A DNA stretch of 13,447 nt from Candidatus Colimorpha enterica. GTDB taxonomy: Bacteria > Bacillota > Clostridia > Oscillospirales > CAG-272. This document shows, piece after piece, positions 7,329 through 13,410 of this stretch (its first letter is position 1; each line of letters begins with the position of its first letter). The position numbers and the translations under genes were made by a program. The stretch spans positions 663 through 14,109 of the forward strand of contig FR891187.1 in assembly GCA_000433515.1 (NCBI GenBank), read 5' to 3'. The notes beneath the pieces are model-generated. The model was not told the DNA's origin, did no database searches, and worked only from the letters and a program-made list of their open reading frames with translations.

Positions 7329-7349
7329 ATTCACACTTTATTAACACTT
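7329..7349. repeat. Direct repeat upstream of the transketolase promoter
   Basis: On the minus strand AAGTGTTAAT (7349-7340) recurs as AAGTGTGAAT (7338-7329) with an 11-base period, about one helical turn, some 37 bases upstream of the -35 box. Spacing by one helical turn is what a protein binding in tandem would use, but two copies in an AT-rich patch may be chance. Confidence 0.3.
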
Positions 7350-7417
7350 GACCGGCAGGAAAGTGAGAATATCTTCGAAATGTAACAATCCGCGTTTCCC
7401 GGCTCATTCCCTGTTCA

Positions 7418-7455
7418 AACCCGAGACCCCCGCCTTTCGGCAGGGGTCTCGGGTT
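7418..7455. repeat. Long perfect hairpin with GAAA tetraloop
   Basis: The 13-base arms AACCCGAGACCCC (7418-7430) and GGGGTCTCGGGTT (7443-7455) are exact inverted repeats. Inside, GCC and GGC pair and, on the minus strand, close a GAAA tetraloop with a U-G wobble between the two stem parts. The stem is thus about 17 base pairs. There is no T-run after it on either strand. It sits just after the U-rich 3' flank of the 6S RNA candidate, so it could be a back-up terminator, an RNA-stabilising element, or one copy of a dispersed palindromic repeat. Confidence 0.75.
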
Positions 7456-7473
7456 CATGAAAAGAAAAATATT

Positions 7474-7628
7474 CCCGCCCGGCCGTTCGCGCAGTCCATT
7501 GAGAAACCCGCAGCTATGGCAGGTTGGTGTCCTCTCGCGTCGCTTGTGCTCCCAGCGTCCTCGGCGGCATTCCACTGAAAGAAATGTCGGAGGGAGGTCT
7601 GCAAACCCTGAGCGCGAAGGCCGGACTC
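7474..7628 (-). ncRNA. ssrS: Probable 6S RNA
   Basis: 6S RNA mimics an open promoter and binds the RNA polymerase holoenzyme containing the housekeeping sigma factor, altering transcription in stationary phase. Seen here: a long closing helix pairs CCGGCC and TTCGCGC on the 5' side (7624-7612) with GCGCGAA and GGCCGG on the 3' side (7492-7479), with one bulged C. Sequence near the 5' end (TTCGCG, then CAGACC, CTCCC, CCGACA) follows the order I recall of the 6S consensus. The 3' half has GGACACC followed by a small hairpin, AACCTGC/GCGGGTT (7525-7505), where 6S RNAs carry one. A U-rich run (7470-7461) follows the 3' end. The length, about 155 bases, is a little short. The 5' end is uncertain: TTCCTGCCCGG (7680-7670) could also pair with the 3' end. 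I see no clear promoter. A covariance-model search would settle it. Confidence 0.7.
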
Positions 7629-7655
7629 CATTGATCTCTTGTAGGTTTTAACGGT

Positions 7656-7677
7656 CTGCCCGTGGCGCACCGGGCAG
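7656..7677. repeat. GC-rich hairpin between the DUF1292 gene and the 6S RNA candidate
   Basis: CTGCCCG and CGGGCAG form a perfect seven-base-pair stem with an eight-base loop, about 50 bases after the DUF1292 stop. No U-run follows on the minus strand. It could help end the DUF1292 messenger. Its left arm could alternatively pair with the 3' end of the 6S RNA candidate (7472-7482), which is mutually exclusive with this hairpin. Confidence 0.5.
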
Positions 7678-7728
7678 GAATATTTATGAAGCTTTTTCAG
7701 CTTTTTTATTAAAACTCCCGGCAGGCGG

Positions 7729-8028
7729 TTACTCTCCGTCTTCGCCGTCACCGTCGTAGTCGATCTCGCCGAAAAGCTCGTCGTCGAAGAAGTCAGCCAC
7801 GCGGTTGAATTCGTCGTCGTCGTCGATGGTGACAAGCATCTCCTCGCCGTTTTCGTCCTCTTCTACCTTGAGGATGACATACTCATCATTCTCGTTGTCC
7901 TCGACCGGAACAAGCGCGAGATATGTGTTTCCGTCTATTTCCTGACTTCCGAGAAGCTCGAACTGCTTTTCGTTTCCTTCCTCATCGGTGAGGGTGAAAA
8001 CTTCCTCATTAAAAAGTTCATCAGCCAT
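7729..8028 (-). CDS. DUF1292 family acidic protein
   Basis: A 99-residue protein very rich in Asp and Glu, matching the small DUF1292 (YrzB-like) family of Bacillota in length and layout: an opening FTLTDEEGNEKQFELLG segment, then YLALVPVED and EYVILKVEED strands, and an acidic tail. The function of the family is unknown to me. No signal peptide or membrane segment is seen, so it should be cytoplasmic. The ATG at 8028 has AAAGGA upstream. It has its own promoter (8065-8093) and appears monocistronic. In many Bacillota the family sits near ruvX or alaS; neither is visible here. Confidence 0.88.
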   Translation of the reverse strand: MADELFNEEVFTLTDEEGNEKQFELLGSQEIDGNTYLALVPVEDNENDEYVILKVEEDENGEEMLVTIDDDDEFNRVADFFDDELFGEIDYDGDGEDGE

Positions 8029-8064
8029 AATTCAAATTAAATCCTTTCAGGTTCTGTCACCTAT

Positions 8065-8093
8065 ATTCTATACCAAAATCGCCGTATTGTCAA
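8065..8093 (-). promoter_or_regulatory. DUF1292 gene promoter
   Basis: On the minus strand TTGACA (8093-8088) is separated by 17 bases from TAGAAT (8070-8065). The transcript would begin near 8058, about 30 bases before the ATG. The promoter sits within 20-45 bases after the stop of the short-chain dehydrogenase, in AT-rich sequence. Confidence 0.8.
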
Positions 8094-8110
8094 CTACCGT
8101 CCGCAATTTT

Positions 8111-8872
8111 TTACGCTTTGCTCATATGCATGACAAGCGAGTGCGGCAGGATGTTCGACAGCAGATGGTAAAACTTGTAGAAAACCCTCGGAGTGTACTT
8201 TCCGTGTCCGGCGGCGGCTCTTTTCAGTGAGCGTGAGGCAACCGTGACGGGATTGCAGCGGGGAAGGGTGTCAAAGGTGTGCGACGCGCCCTTGTTTATC
8301 CCGGCGACCGGCAGGAATTCCGTGTCCATGGGTCCGGGGCAGACGGCAAGCACGTTTATCCCGCGCGGCTTAAGCTCAAATCTCAGCGATTTCGAGAAGC
8401 TGTAAACATAAGCCTTGGTCGAGCAGTAAACCGTCATTCTCGGATTCGGCGCAAATGCCGCGATAGAGCAGACGTTGACGATGAAATCACCCTTTTTCAT
8501 GTAGGGCAGAACAGCCGATGTCACGGCAGTGAGCGCCCGGTTGTTGAGATCGACCATCCGCGCCTGCGTGTGAAGCTCCATCGTGTCGAAATTTCCGAGA
8601 GTGCCGAACCCGGCGTTGTTGATCAGTATCCCGACCTCCGGCCTGTGCTCGGCAAGGCGGCTCTCAAGCGCGGCATAGCTGTCATAGTCGGTCAGGTCAA
8701 GCGGCACGGGGACGATTTTCTTTCCGGGATATCTGTCGGAGAGCGCCCTCAGCCGATCCTCTCTGCGGGCGATCGCCCAGATCTCGTCGATGTCGGCGCA
8801 GCCGTTCGCCACGCACTTTACGTACTCCTCGCCGAGTCCCGACGAGGCTCCTGTGATTATTGCGATTTTCAT
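8111..8872 (-). CDS. Short-chain dehydrogenase/reductase (SDR)
   Basis: Classical SDR-fold NAD(P)-dependent oxidoreductase; substrate unknown. From the chosen ATG at 8872 the product has 253 residues: the dinucleotide motif TGASSGLG (7-14), NNAG (85-88), catalytic Ser136, Tyr149 and Lys153 in a YCSTK context, and PGPMDTEF after the active site (179-186). Arg37 and Arg38 (ARRED), after the second beta strand, hint at NADP preference. The C-terminal 25 residues are hydrophobic and aromatic, perhaps a membrane-associating or dimer tail. An upstream in-frame ATG at 8896 would add eight residues, but GGAGA at 8880-8884 sits seven bases before 8872, and the family starts just before the first beta strand. 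It lies 35 bases after the helicase-loader gene and is probably the last gene of the six-gene run. Confidence 0.92.
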   Translation of the reverse strand: MKIAIITGASSGLGEEYVKCVANGCADIDEIWAIARREDRLRALSDRYPGKKIVPVPLDLTDYDSYAALESRLAEHRPEVGILINNAGFGTLGNFDTMELHTQARMVDLNNRALTAVTSAVLPYMKKGDFIVNVCSIAAFAPNPRMTVYCSTKAYVYSFSKSLRFELKPRGINVLAVCPGPMDTEFLPVAGINKGASHTFDTLPRCNPVTVASRSLKRAAAGHGKYTPRVFYKFYHLLSNILPHSLVMHMSKA

Positions 8873-8879
8873 TCGGGGG

Positions 8880-8884
8880 TCTCC
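8880..8884 (-). promoter_or_regulatory. Ribosome binding site fixing the SDR start
   Basis: GGAGA on the minus strand lies seven bases before the ATG at 8872. It overlaps the coding part of the longer alternative that begins at 8896, and so argues for the shorter protein. Confidence 0.75.
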
Positions 8885-8907
8885 TTTCCGGGTCATCCGG
8901 TATAATT

Positions 8908-9891
8908 TCAGTCGAGCTTAAGCTCCCGTACGTCCTTCCCGATAAACCGGAGAGGACAGAATTCGCCGAACAGACGGGAGGTTATCCTGTCCGCGTAGCG
9001 CTTTCTCAGCTCGTCGCGGCTGAGATTCGTGTTGATTATCATCGGTCTGCCGTGGTTGAGCCGCGTGTTTATGAGGTTGTAGAGGCAGGAGACCGTGAAC
9101 TGGTTCGTCATCTCCGTGCCGAGGTCGTCGATGATAAGCAGGTCGCAATCAAAATACTTTCCTGTCCGCAAAGGCTCAGAATCCCCGGATCCGTAAGGAC
9201 GGTTGAATCTCTCAAACTCAAAGTCGGAAAAGACGTTCTGAGCCGTTTCGCACACCGCGTCAAAGCCCCGGTCAATCACCCGTCCGGCGATCGCGGTGGA
9301 CAGGTGCGTCTTGCCGAGTCCCGTGTTGCCCATAAGAAGCAGATTTTTCGCACCTGGGCAGTCAAATTCCTCGGCATAGCTTTTACATATCTCATAATTT
9401 GCCGCAAGCACCTCATATGCCTGCGGGTCGCGCTTCTGATACGACGTATCGAAATTGTCAAATGTCTTGGTCTTTATAAGACTGCCGATCCCGGAGCTTT
9501 CATATCCCGCAGTTATCAGCTTTTCTCTCATGCAACGGCACATTTTTATACCGACAAAACCCGTGTCGCGGCACTCCGGGCACTCATATTTTACATCGGA
9601 ATAATCGGCGGGGAGTCCGTAAAATTCAAGGCAGGCGTTCCGCTCACTCCTGAGGGCTTCGGTTTCCTTTCTGAGCTGAGCAATGCGCTTTTCAAGCTCG
9701 TTTCCGGAACAGCGTGCAGCAGTATCGAGTATTTTCAGACCGGTTTCCTGAAGCGCATTGTCTATGTCGCGTATCTCCGGATAGCGGGAGTGAAGCTCTT
9801 CAGCACGTCTTTGTGCCTCTTCCTTCGCTCTTACATTTTTTCCGTCGTATTCGCGTTTGATACGGCGGTAGTTTTCGCGGTTGAAGCCCAT
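8908..9891 (-). CDS. DnaC/DnaI-type helicase loader ATPase
   Basis: AAA+ ATPase of the DnaC/DnaI/IstB family that would load the replicative helicase onto DNA. From the chosen ATG at 9891 it has 327 residues: a coiled, charged N-terminal region (about 1-95), a cysteine cluster Cys104, Cys107, Cys118 and Cys120 that could bind zinc, then the ATPase domain with Walker A GNTGLGKT (188-195), Walker B DLLIIDD (250-256), sensor I NTNLS (287-291) and an arginine-finger region near RITSR (302-306). DnaI of Bacillus also has a zinc-binding N-terminal half. The start follows GGAGG at 9904-9908; an ORF extended to 9936 would begin inside the DnaD gene without such a site. A single base separates the DnaD stop from this start, so translation is probably coupled. 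IstB is unlikely, since no transposase gene is adjacent. Confidence 0.92.
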   Translation of the reverse strand: MGFNRENYRRIKREYDGKNVRAKEEAQRRAEELHSRYPEIRDIDNALQETGLKILDTAARCSGNELEKRIAQLRKETEALRSERNACLEFYGLPADYSDVKYECPECRDTGFVGIKMCRCMREKLITAGYESSGIGSLIKTKTFDNFDTSYQKRDPQAYEVLAANYEICKSYAEEFDCPGAKNLLLMGNTGLGKTHLSTAIAGRVIDRGFDAVCETAQNVFSDFEFERFNRPYGSGDSEPLRTGKYFDCDLLIIDDLGTEMTNQFTVSCLYNLINTRLNHGRPMIINTNLSRDELRKRYADRITSRLFGEFCPLRFIGKDVRELKLD

Positions 9892-9892
9892 A

Positions 9893-10864
9893 TCAGTTTT
9901 TTTCCTCCTTCGCTCCGGATTTTTCAAGCATTGCATAACTACGTTTCAGTGCCTTTTCAAAGAATTCGTCGGTGTCGAAGCTCGACCCCTTTTCCTCCGG
10001 CGCGGAATTTTTCGTGATGCTCTTGTATCTGACCGCTTCCTTTCGTGCCTCAGCCTTCTTTTCGGCGGCTTCAACTGTCATAATCCCCTCGGCGTGCCAG
10101 TCTGAGATTATCTTAGACATATAATCAAGCGACGGCTTTCCTGTATTGTTGACCGTAATTTCAAAGGAATACTCGATCATCTCAAACGGCATATTCCACT
10201 CGCCGCTCCACTTTTCGAAAAAATTCTTCTCTTTTTTCGTGAACGCGCGGTCTCCGGTGCCGAACAGACGGCGCAGACGGTAGCTCAGAGTGTTTTTCTC
10301 CTCGGTCGTTTTTATGTACTCCTGAAGCTGCGCATAAGTCCGAATGCCCTGATTGTAAAGGCTGTACGCCGCCTTTTCGACGTAGCTGACCGACAGCTTT
10401 TTCTGCACGGCGTCCAGCTTCTCGGCATAATAGAAGAACATAAGCACGATTGTCTCGCCGTCAAAACCGAGATTCTTCCGGAGCGACACGATTTTCGACA
10501 TATCCGTCGGCGTGAACACCTTCCCGCAGATGTTCTCGCACTCGTCGATAAAGCCGCGGAATCCTTCATCCCCCTCAATGATCTCCGCGATCTCCTCCCC
10601 GGTCAGGTTTTTCGACTGAGCCGAGGGAGACAGCTTTCTTTCCGGCTTTATCAGCTCCGCGGCACGCAGCGCCTCGGCGGCGGCGCGGACCTCGTCGGCG
10701 GTGCAGAGAAGCCTTTCGGCGATAACGCTGTCGTCGGCTTCGCACATGGTCCTGTCGGAGCAGATAAGACAGAGCAGGCGGAACTGAAGCAGGTCGCCGC
10801 AGGCATCGATAGCCGCCTCCGGCACTGCAACCGCGCCTTCGCTGAAATCGGGTTTATAGCTCAT
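9893..10864 (-). CDS. DnaD-domain primosome protein
   Basis: Protein of 323 residues resembling DnaD/DnaB of the Bacillota primosome, which remodel origin DNA and help recruit the helicase loader. Seen: an N-terminal winged-helix-like region (about 15-80, helices DDSVIAERLL and ADEVRAAAEALRAAELI), a first DnaD C-terminal-type helical domain (about 88-187), and a second one (about 207-270) ending in the family signature Tyr248, Ile252 and Trp256 (YxxxIxxxW). The tail is charged and probably flexible. It overlaps the end of the rex-like gene by 11 bases and has its own GGAGG site seven to eight bases before the ATG at 10864. It directly precedes the helicase-loader gene, the partner expected from the DnaD-DnaI pathway. 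Two DnaD-type domains also occur in phage replication proteins, but no phage genes are visible here. Confidence 0.9.
   Translation of the reverse strand: MSYKPDFSEGAVAVPEAAIDACGDLLQFRLLCLICSDRTMCEADDSVIAERLLCTADEVRAAAEALRAAELIKPERKLSPSAQSKNLTGEEIAEIIEGDEGFRGFIDECENICGKVFTPTDMSKIVSLRKNLGFDGETIVLMFFYYAEKLDAVQKKLSVSYVEKAAYSLYNQGIRTYAQLQEYIKTTEEKNTLSYRLRRLFGTGDRAFTKKEKNFFEKWSGEWNMPFEMIEYSFEITVNNTGKPSLDYMSKIISDWHAEGIMTVEAAEKKAEARKEAVRYKSITKNSAPEEKGSSFDTDEFFEKALKRSYAMLEKSGAKEEKN
9904..9908 (-). promoter_or_regulatory. Ribosome binding site fixing the helicase-loader start
   Basis: GGAGG on the minus strand, inside the end of the DnaD-domain gene, lies twelve bases before the ATG at 9891. It supports that start over the longer one at 9936. 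Confidence 0.65.
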
Positions 10865-11465
10865 GTGCTTCCGCCTCCTTTCGCCTTATCTCGTAGCACA
10901 GATTCATGATAATGTCGCCGACCGGAAGGTTGATGACCGGCACCGGCGCGATTATGTCGTTCTGGGTCATGTTCCAGATTCCCTTTATCCCGAGGGAAAC
11001 AAGCGTATCGGCACTCATCCCCTCCGGAAGTGAGACAATGACCGCAATGTCGGCGGGAGCTTCCGAAAGATACCGGCTGATCTCCGTGATCGGGCATGAT
11101 CCCGTTTTCCCGTCGTCCTCCCCGATGTCGGGGAAAAAGCAGGAGACGGTAACGCCTCTGCCCTCAAACCGCTCGGCAAGCCTTTTTGCGAATGCCGCGT
11201 CGCCGCCGATTATGACAGCGCTCATGTTGTCCCCGGCGCCAAGCTCCCGGCTGATCCCGGTGTAGAGCAGCTTTACGTTGTAGCCGTACCCCTGCTGACC
11301 CACACCGGAAAAGCGGTTGAGGTCGGCGCGGACGGTTGACGGCGTGATATTCAGATGTCTTGCCAGCTCGACCGAGCTGACCTTCATTATCCCGTTGACA
11401 AGCAGAGTGCGCAGCACCCTGAAATAGCGGGGATACCGCTGATATGACTGCTGTGATTCCTTCAC
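10854..11465 (-). CDS. rex: Rex-family redox-sensing repressor, degenerate nucleotide motif
   Basis: Rex proteins repress fermentation and respiration genes and leave DNA when NADH rises. From the GTG at 11465 the product has 203 residues: a winged-helix domain (about 5-72) with SSVELARHLNITPSTVRADL and the typical GVGQQGYGYNV segment, then a Rossmann-type half (82-203) with GIKGIWN (159-165) matching the Rex GIKGILNF motif. The normal glycine motif GxGxxG is replaced by GGDAAF (87-92), and the acidic residue that follows beta strand 2 (FD) is displaced (FFPD). NADH sensing may therefore be altered. A TTG at 11510 gives a longer frame, but GGAGG at 11471-11475 lies five bases before the GTG, which also yields the family's usual N terminus. 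It begins 25 bases after the PHP gene and overlaps the DnaD gene. Confidence 0.88.
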   Translation of the reverse strand: MKESQQSYQRYPRYFRVLRTLLVNGIMKVSSVELARHLNITPSTVRADLNRFSGVGQQGYGYNVKLLYTGISRELGAGDNMSAVIIGGDAAFAKRLAERFEGRGVTVSCFFPDIGEDDGKTGSCPITEISRYLSEAPADIAVIVSLPEGMSADTLVSLGIKGIWNMTQNDIIAPVPVINLPVGDIIMNLCYEIRRKEAEAHEL

Positions 11466-11470
11466 GGCAC

Positions 11471-11475
11471 CCTCC
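11471..11475 (-). promoter_or_regulatory. Ribosome binding site fixing the GTG start of rex
   Basis: GGAGG on the minus strand lies five bases before the GTG at 11465. The alternative TTG at 11510 has no comparable site and would overlap the PHP gene. Confidence 0.65.
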
Positions 11476-11490
11476 GATACTTTATTATTT

Positions 11491-12234
11491 TTACCGCTCC
11501 GCGAACGCAAGCGGAATGCCGGCTTTTTCGGCGCGCCGACAGTAGTCCTTCACGCGCTCCGGCAGATAGTCCTTAACCCTGTGACCGTCAAATCCGATGC
11601 TTATCTCCGCCCCGGAGCGCCGGATTATCTCCTGCTCCTCCGGGCTGTCAAAGAACCGGAGCATATACGGATGCTCGCGGTACCCGTGAATGCTGTCGTA
11701 GCTGACGTTCATTTCCCAGAAAATGTTCTTCTCGGCCATTCTGCTGAACCAGTCGTATGCCGGGATCCCCAGCCTTTCCGCATGGGCGAAAAGATCGGTG
11801 TGAGCCACCCCGCACCGGCATTTCACCGAGTCCGCATAGGCAAACAGGTCGCCGCCGGTTATCGACTCCTTCATGTCGATGTGCTCTATCAGAGCATAGT
11901 CGAAATACGAAATGTCAAGATACTCCGGAAGCGGCAGGGCGTACGGAAGCGTGCAGAGCTCGATCCCCTGAAGGATCTTTATCCTGCCGGCATACTTCTC
12001 CCGCAGAAGCCCGATGTGATCGTGATAGCGGTGAAGCATACGGTCGTATACCCAGCTCCCCCATCCGTCCTTCCCGAGCGCGTCCCATTCCGGAACGTGG
12101 GTTATGACGCCGTTCACGTGGTCGTTTATGCCGAAAAGCTCAATTCCCCCGGCAATTGCGGCTTCGATTATCTCCTCGGGACGGTCTCCGCCGCAGTAGG
12201 AATAATACGTGTGTGAATGAAGATCCTGAAGCAT
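11491..12234 (-). CDS. PHP-domain metal-dependent hydrolase
   Basis: A 247-residue protein of the polymerase and histidinol phosphatase superfamily, which hydrolyses phosphoesters with two or three metal ions. The expected metal ligands are all visible: His6 and His8 (DLHSHT), Asp38 and His39 (GINDH), Glu92 (GIELC), His118, His145 with Asp147 (HTDLF), and Asp216 with His218 (GFDGH). The catalytic set is thus intact. The length resembles stand-alone PHP hydrolases such as HisK-type histidinol phosphatase, but no histidine biosynthesis genes are near, so the substrate is unknown. The ATG at 12234 comes three bases after the stop of the dehydrogenase; only a weak ribosome site is seen there, so translation is probably coupled to the upstream gene. 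A DNA polymerase role is excluded: no polymerase domain is present. Confidence 0.9.
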   Translation of the reverse strand: MLQDLHSHTYYSYCGGDRPEEIIEAAIAGGIELFGINDHVNGVITHVPEWDALGKDGWGSWVYDRMLHRYHDHIGLLREKYAGRIKILQGIELCTLPYALPLPEYLDISYFDYALIEHIDMKESITGGDLFAYADSVKCRCGVAHTDLFAHAERLGIPAYDWFSRMAEKNIFWEMNVSYDSIHGYREHPYMLRFFDSPEEQEIIRRSGAEISIGFDGHRVKDYLPERVKDYCRRAEKAGIPLAFAER

Positions 12235-12237
12235 GGC

Positions 12238-13410
12238 TCACGAAAGACGGCGGAGCGTCCCGTTCACGTAATCGGTGAACTGTTCGCAGGTTGCGCCGGT
12301 TTCTCTGCCGGTGACGACGCACTTCTTTTCTTCGAACATACAGATGTCAAGCGCGCGCGCCAGACGGTCGGACTCGGTCTGATATCCGATGTGCGAAAGC
12401 AGCATGACGGAGGCGCGGAGCATGGAGCAGGGATCGGCATATTTTCCTCTTCCCTCGGTGATCATTCTCGGAGCCGAGCCGTGAATTGCCTCGAACATGG
12501 CATACTTCTTTCCGATGTTTGCAGAGCCTGCAGTTCCGACGCCGCCCTGGAATTCCGCCGCCTCGTCGGTGATGATGTCGCCGTACAGGTTCGGGAGGAT
12601 GAACACCTTGAAGTCGGTGCGGCGCTTTTCGTCAACCAGCTTTGCGGTCATGATGTCGATGAACCAGTTGTCGGTTCTGATCTCGGGATACTCCTTTCCG
12701 ATCTCCTCGCAGATGCGGAGAAATTTGCCGTCGGTGGTCTTGATTATGTTGGCTTTGGTCACGATCGAGACGTGATCCTTGCCGTTTTTCTTTGCGTATT
12801 CGTATGCAAGACGGGCAATGCGGCTGCATCCCTCGGTCGTTGTGACGCAGAAATCAAGCGCAAGGTCGTCGGTGACGTTTATTCCCTGGCTTCCGACGGC
12901 ATAGCTGCCCTCGGTATTCTCGCGGAAGAAGGTCCAGTCGATGCCCTTGTCGGGGACCCTGACCGGGCGGACGTTTGCAAACAGGTCAAGCGCCTTGCGC
13001 ATTGCGACGTTTGCCGATTCGATGTTCGGCCACGGATCGCCGGCGCGCGGGGTCGTTGTCGGTCCCTTCAGGATGACGTCGCAGCTTTTCAGCTCTGCCA
13101 TAACGTCGTCGGGGATCGCCTGCATATGCGCAGCGCGGTTCTCGATGGTAAGCCCGTCGATGTGCTTAAAGACTATTCTGCCGCGCTTCACGTCGTCGGC
13201 AAGCAGGTACTCAAGCACCTTTGCCGAGGCGTCGGTGATGATGGGACCGATGCCGTCGCCGCCGCAGACGCCGATGGTTATCTTATCGAGCTTCGTGTAA
13301 TCGACGGCATCCCCCGCCGTATTTATTCTTTCAACTCTCTCAAGCTGTGAGCGGAGGAGTGCCTCGTATTTCGTGAGTGCGTTTCTTATCTCGGTTTCGT
13401 GGTTTGTCAT
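12238..13410 (-). CDS. Isocitrate/isopropylmalate dehydrogenase family enzyme, isocitrate-like
   Basis: Beta-decarboxylating dehydrogenase, 390 residues, most likely isocitrate dehydrogenase (isocitrate to 2-oxoglutarate, cytoplasm). Isocitrate-type residues are seen: Ser132 and Asn134 (SxN), Arg138 and Arg148 (NVRPVR), Arg163 and Tyr170 (RENTEGSY), Lys219, and Asp278 and Asp282 (YGDIITD). The dinucleotide loop GDGIGP is at 51-56 and FEAIHGSAP at 306-314. At the positions equivalent to E. coli Lys344/Tyr345, which select NADP, this protein has Arg315/Met316, so the cofactor is unclear. About 40 residues precede the family core, a charged, helix-like N-terminal extension. The ATG at 13410 has AAGGA upstream. 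It is the first gene visible of the six-gene run; promoter sequence, if close, lies near or beyond the window edge. Homoisocitrate or tartrate dehydrogenase cannot be excluded. Confidence 0.87.
   Translation of the reverse strand: MTNHETEIRNALTKYEALLRSQLERVERINTAGDAVDYTKLDKITIGVCGGDGIGPIITDASAKVLEYLLADDVKRGRIVFKHIDGLTIENRAAHMQAIPDDVMAELKSCDVILKGPTTTPRAGDPWPNIESANVAMRKALDLFANVRPVRVPDKGIDWTFFRENTEGSYAVGSQGINVTDDLALDFCVTTTEGCSRIARLAYEYAKKNGKDHVSIVTKANIIKTTDGKFLRICEEIGKEYPEIRTDNWFIDIMTAKLVDEKRRTDFKVFILPNLYGDIITDEAAEFQGGVGTAGSANIGKKYAMFEAIHGSAPRMITEGRGKYADPCSMLRASVMLLSHIGYQTESDRLARALDICMFEEKKCVVTGRETGATCEQFTDYVNGTLRRLS

Noticed and set aside
7249..7575. Minus-strand open frame of 108 codons across the 6S RNA candidate and the transketolase promoter
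   Set aside because: It is rich in Arg, Pro and Gly, crosses a long hairpin and a strong promoter, lacks a convincing ribosome site and overlaps the structured RNA candidate.
7474..7628. RNase P RNA, tmRNA or SRP RNA
   Set aside because: The conserved motifs of these RNAs (GAGGAAAGTCC, the tmRNA ends and tag frame, and the SRP GGAAGGAAGCAGC-type loop) are all missing; 6S fits better.
7455..7835. Minus-strand open frame of 126 codons starting inside the DUF1292 gene
   Set aside because: It begins out of frame within a good DUF1292 gene and runs through the hairpin and RNA candidate; the composition is low-complexity Ser/Thr from the acidic codons.
8860..10017. Plus-strand open frame of 385 codons opposite the helicase-loader gene
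   Set aside because: It is the antisense of a gene with clear Walker A and Walker B motifs, and it has no family features of its own.
8908..10864. Prophage replication module
   Set aside because: DnaD and DnaC-like genes can come from phages, but here they are embedded among metabolic genes, and no integrase, capsid, terminase or phage repressor gene is present.
12217..13350. Plus-strand open frame of 377 codons opposite the dehydrogenase gene
   Set aside because: The opposite strand carries all isocitrate dehydrogenase active-site residues; this frame is its shadow.
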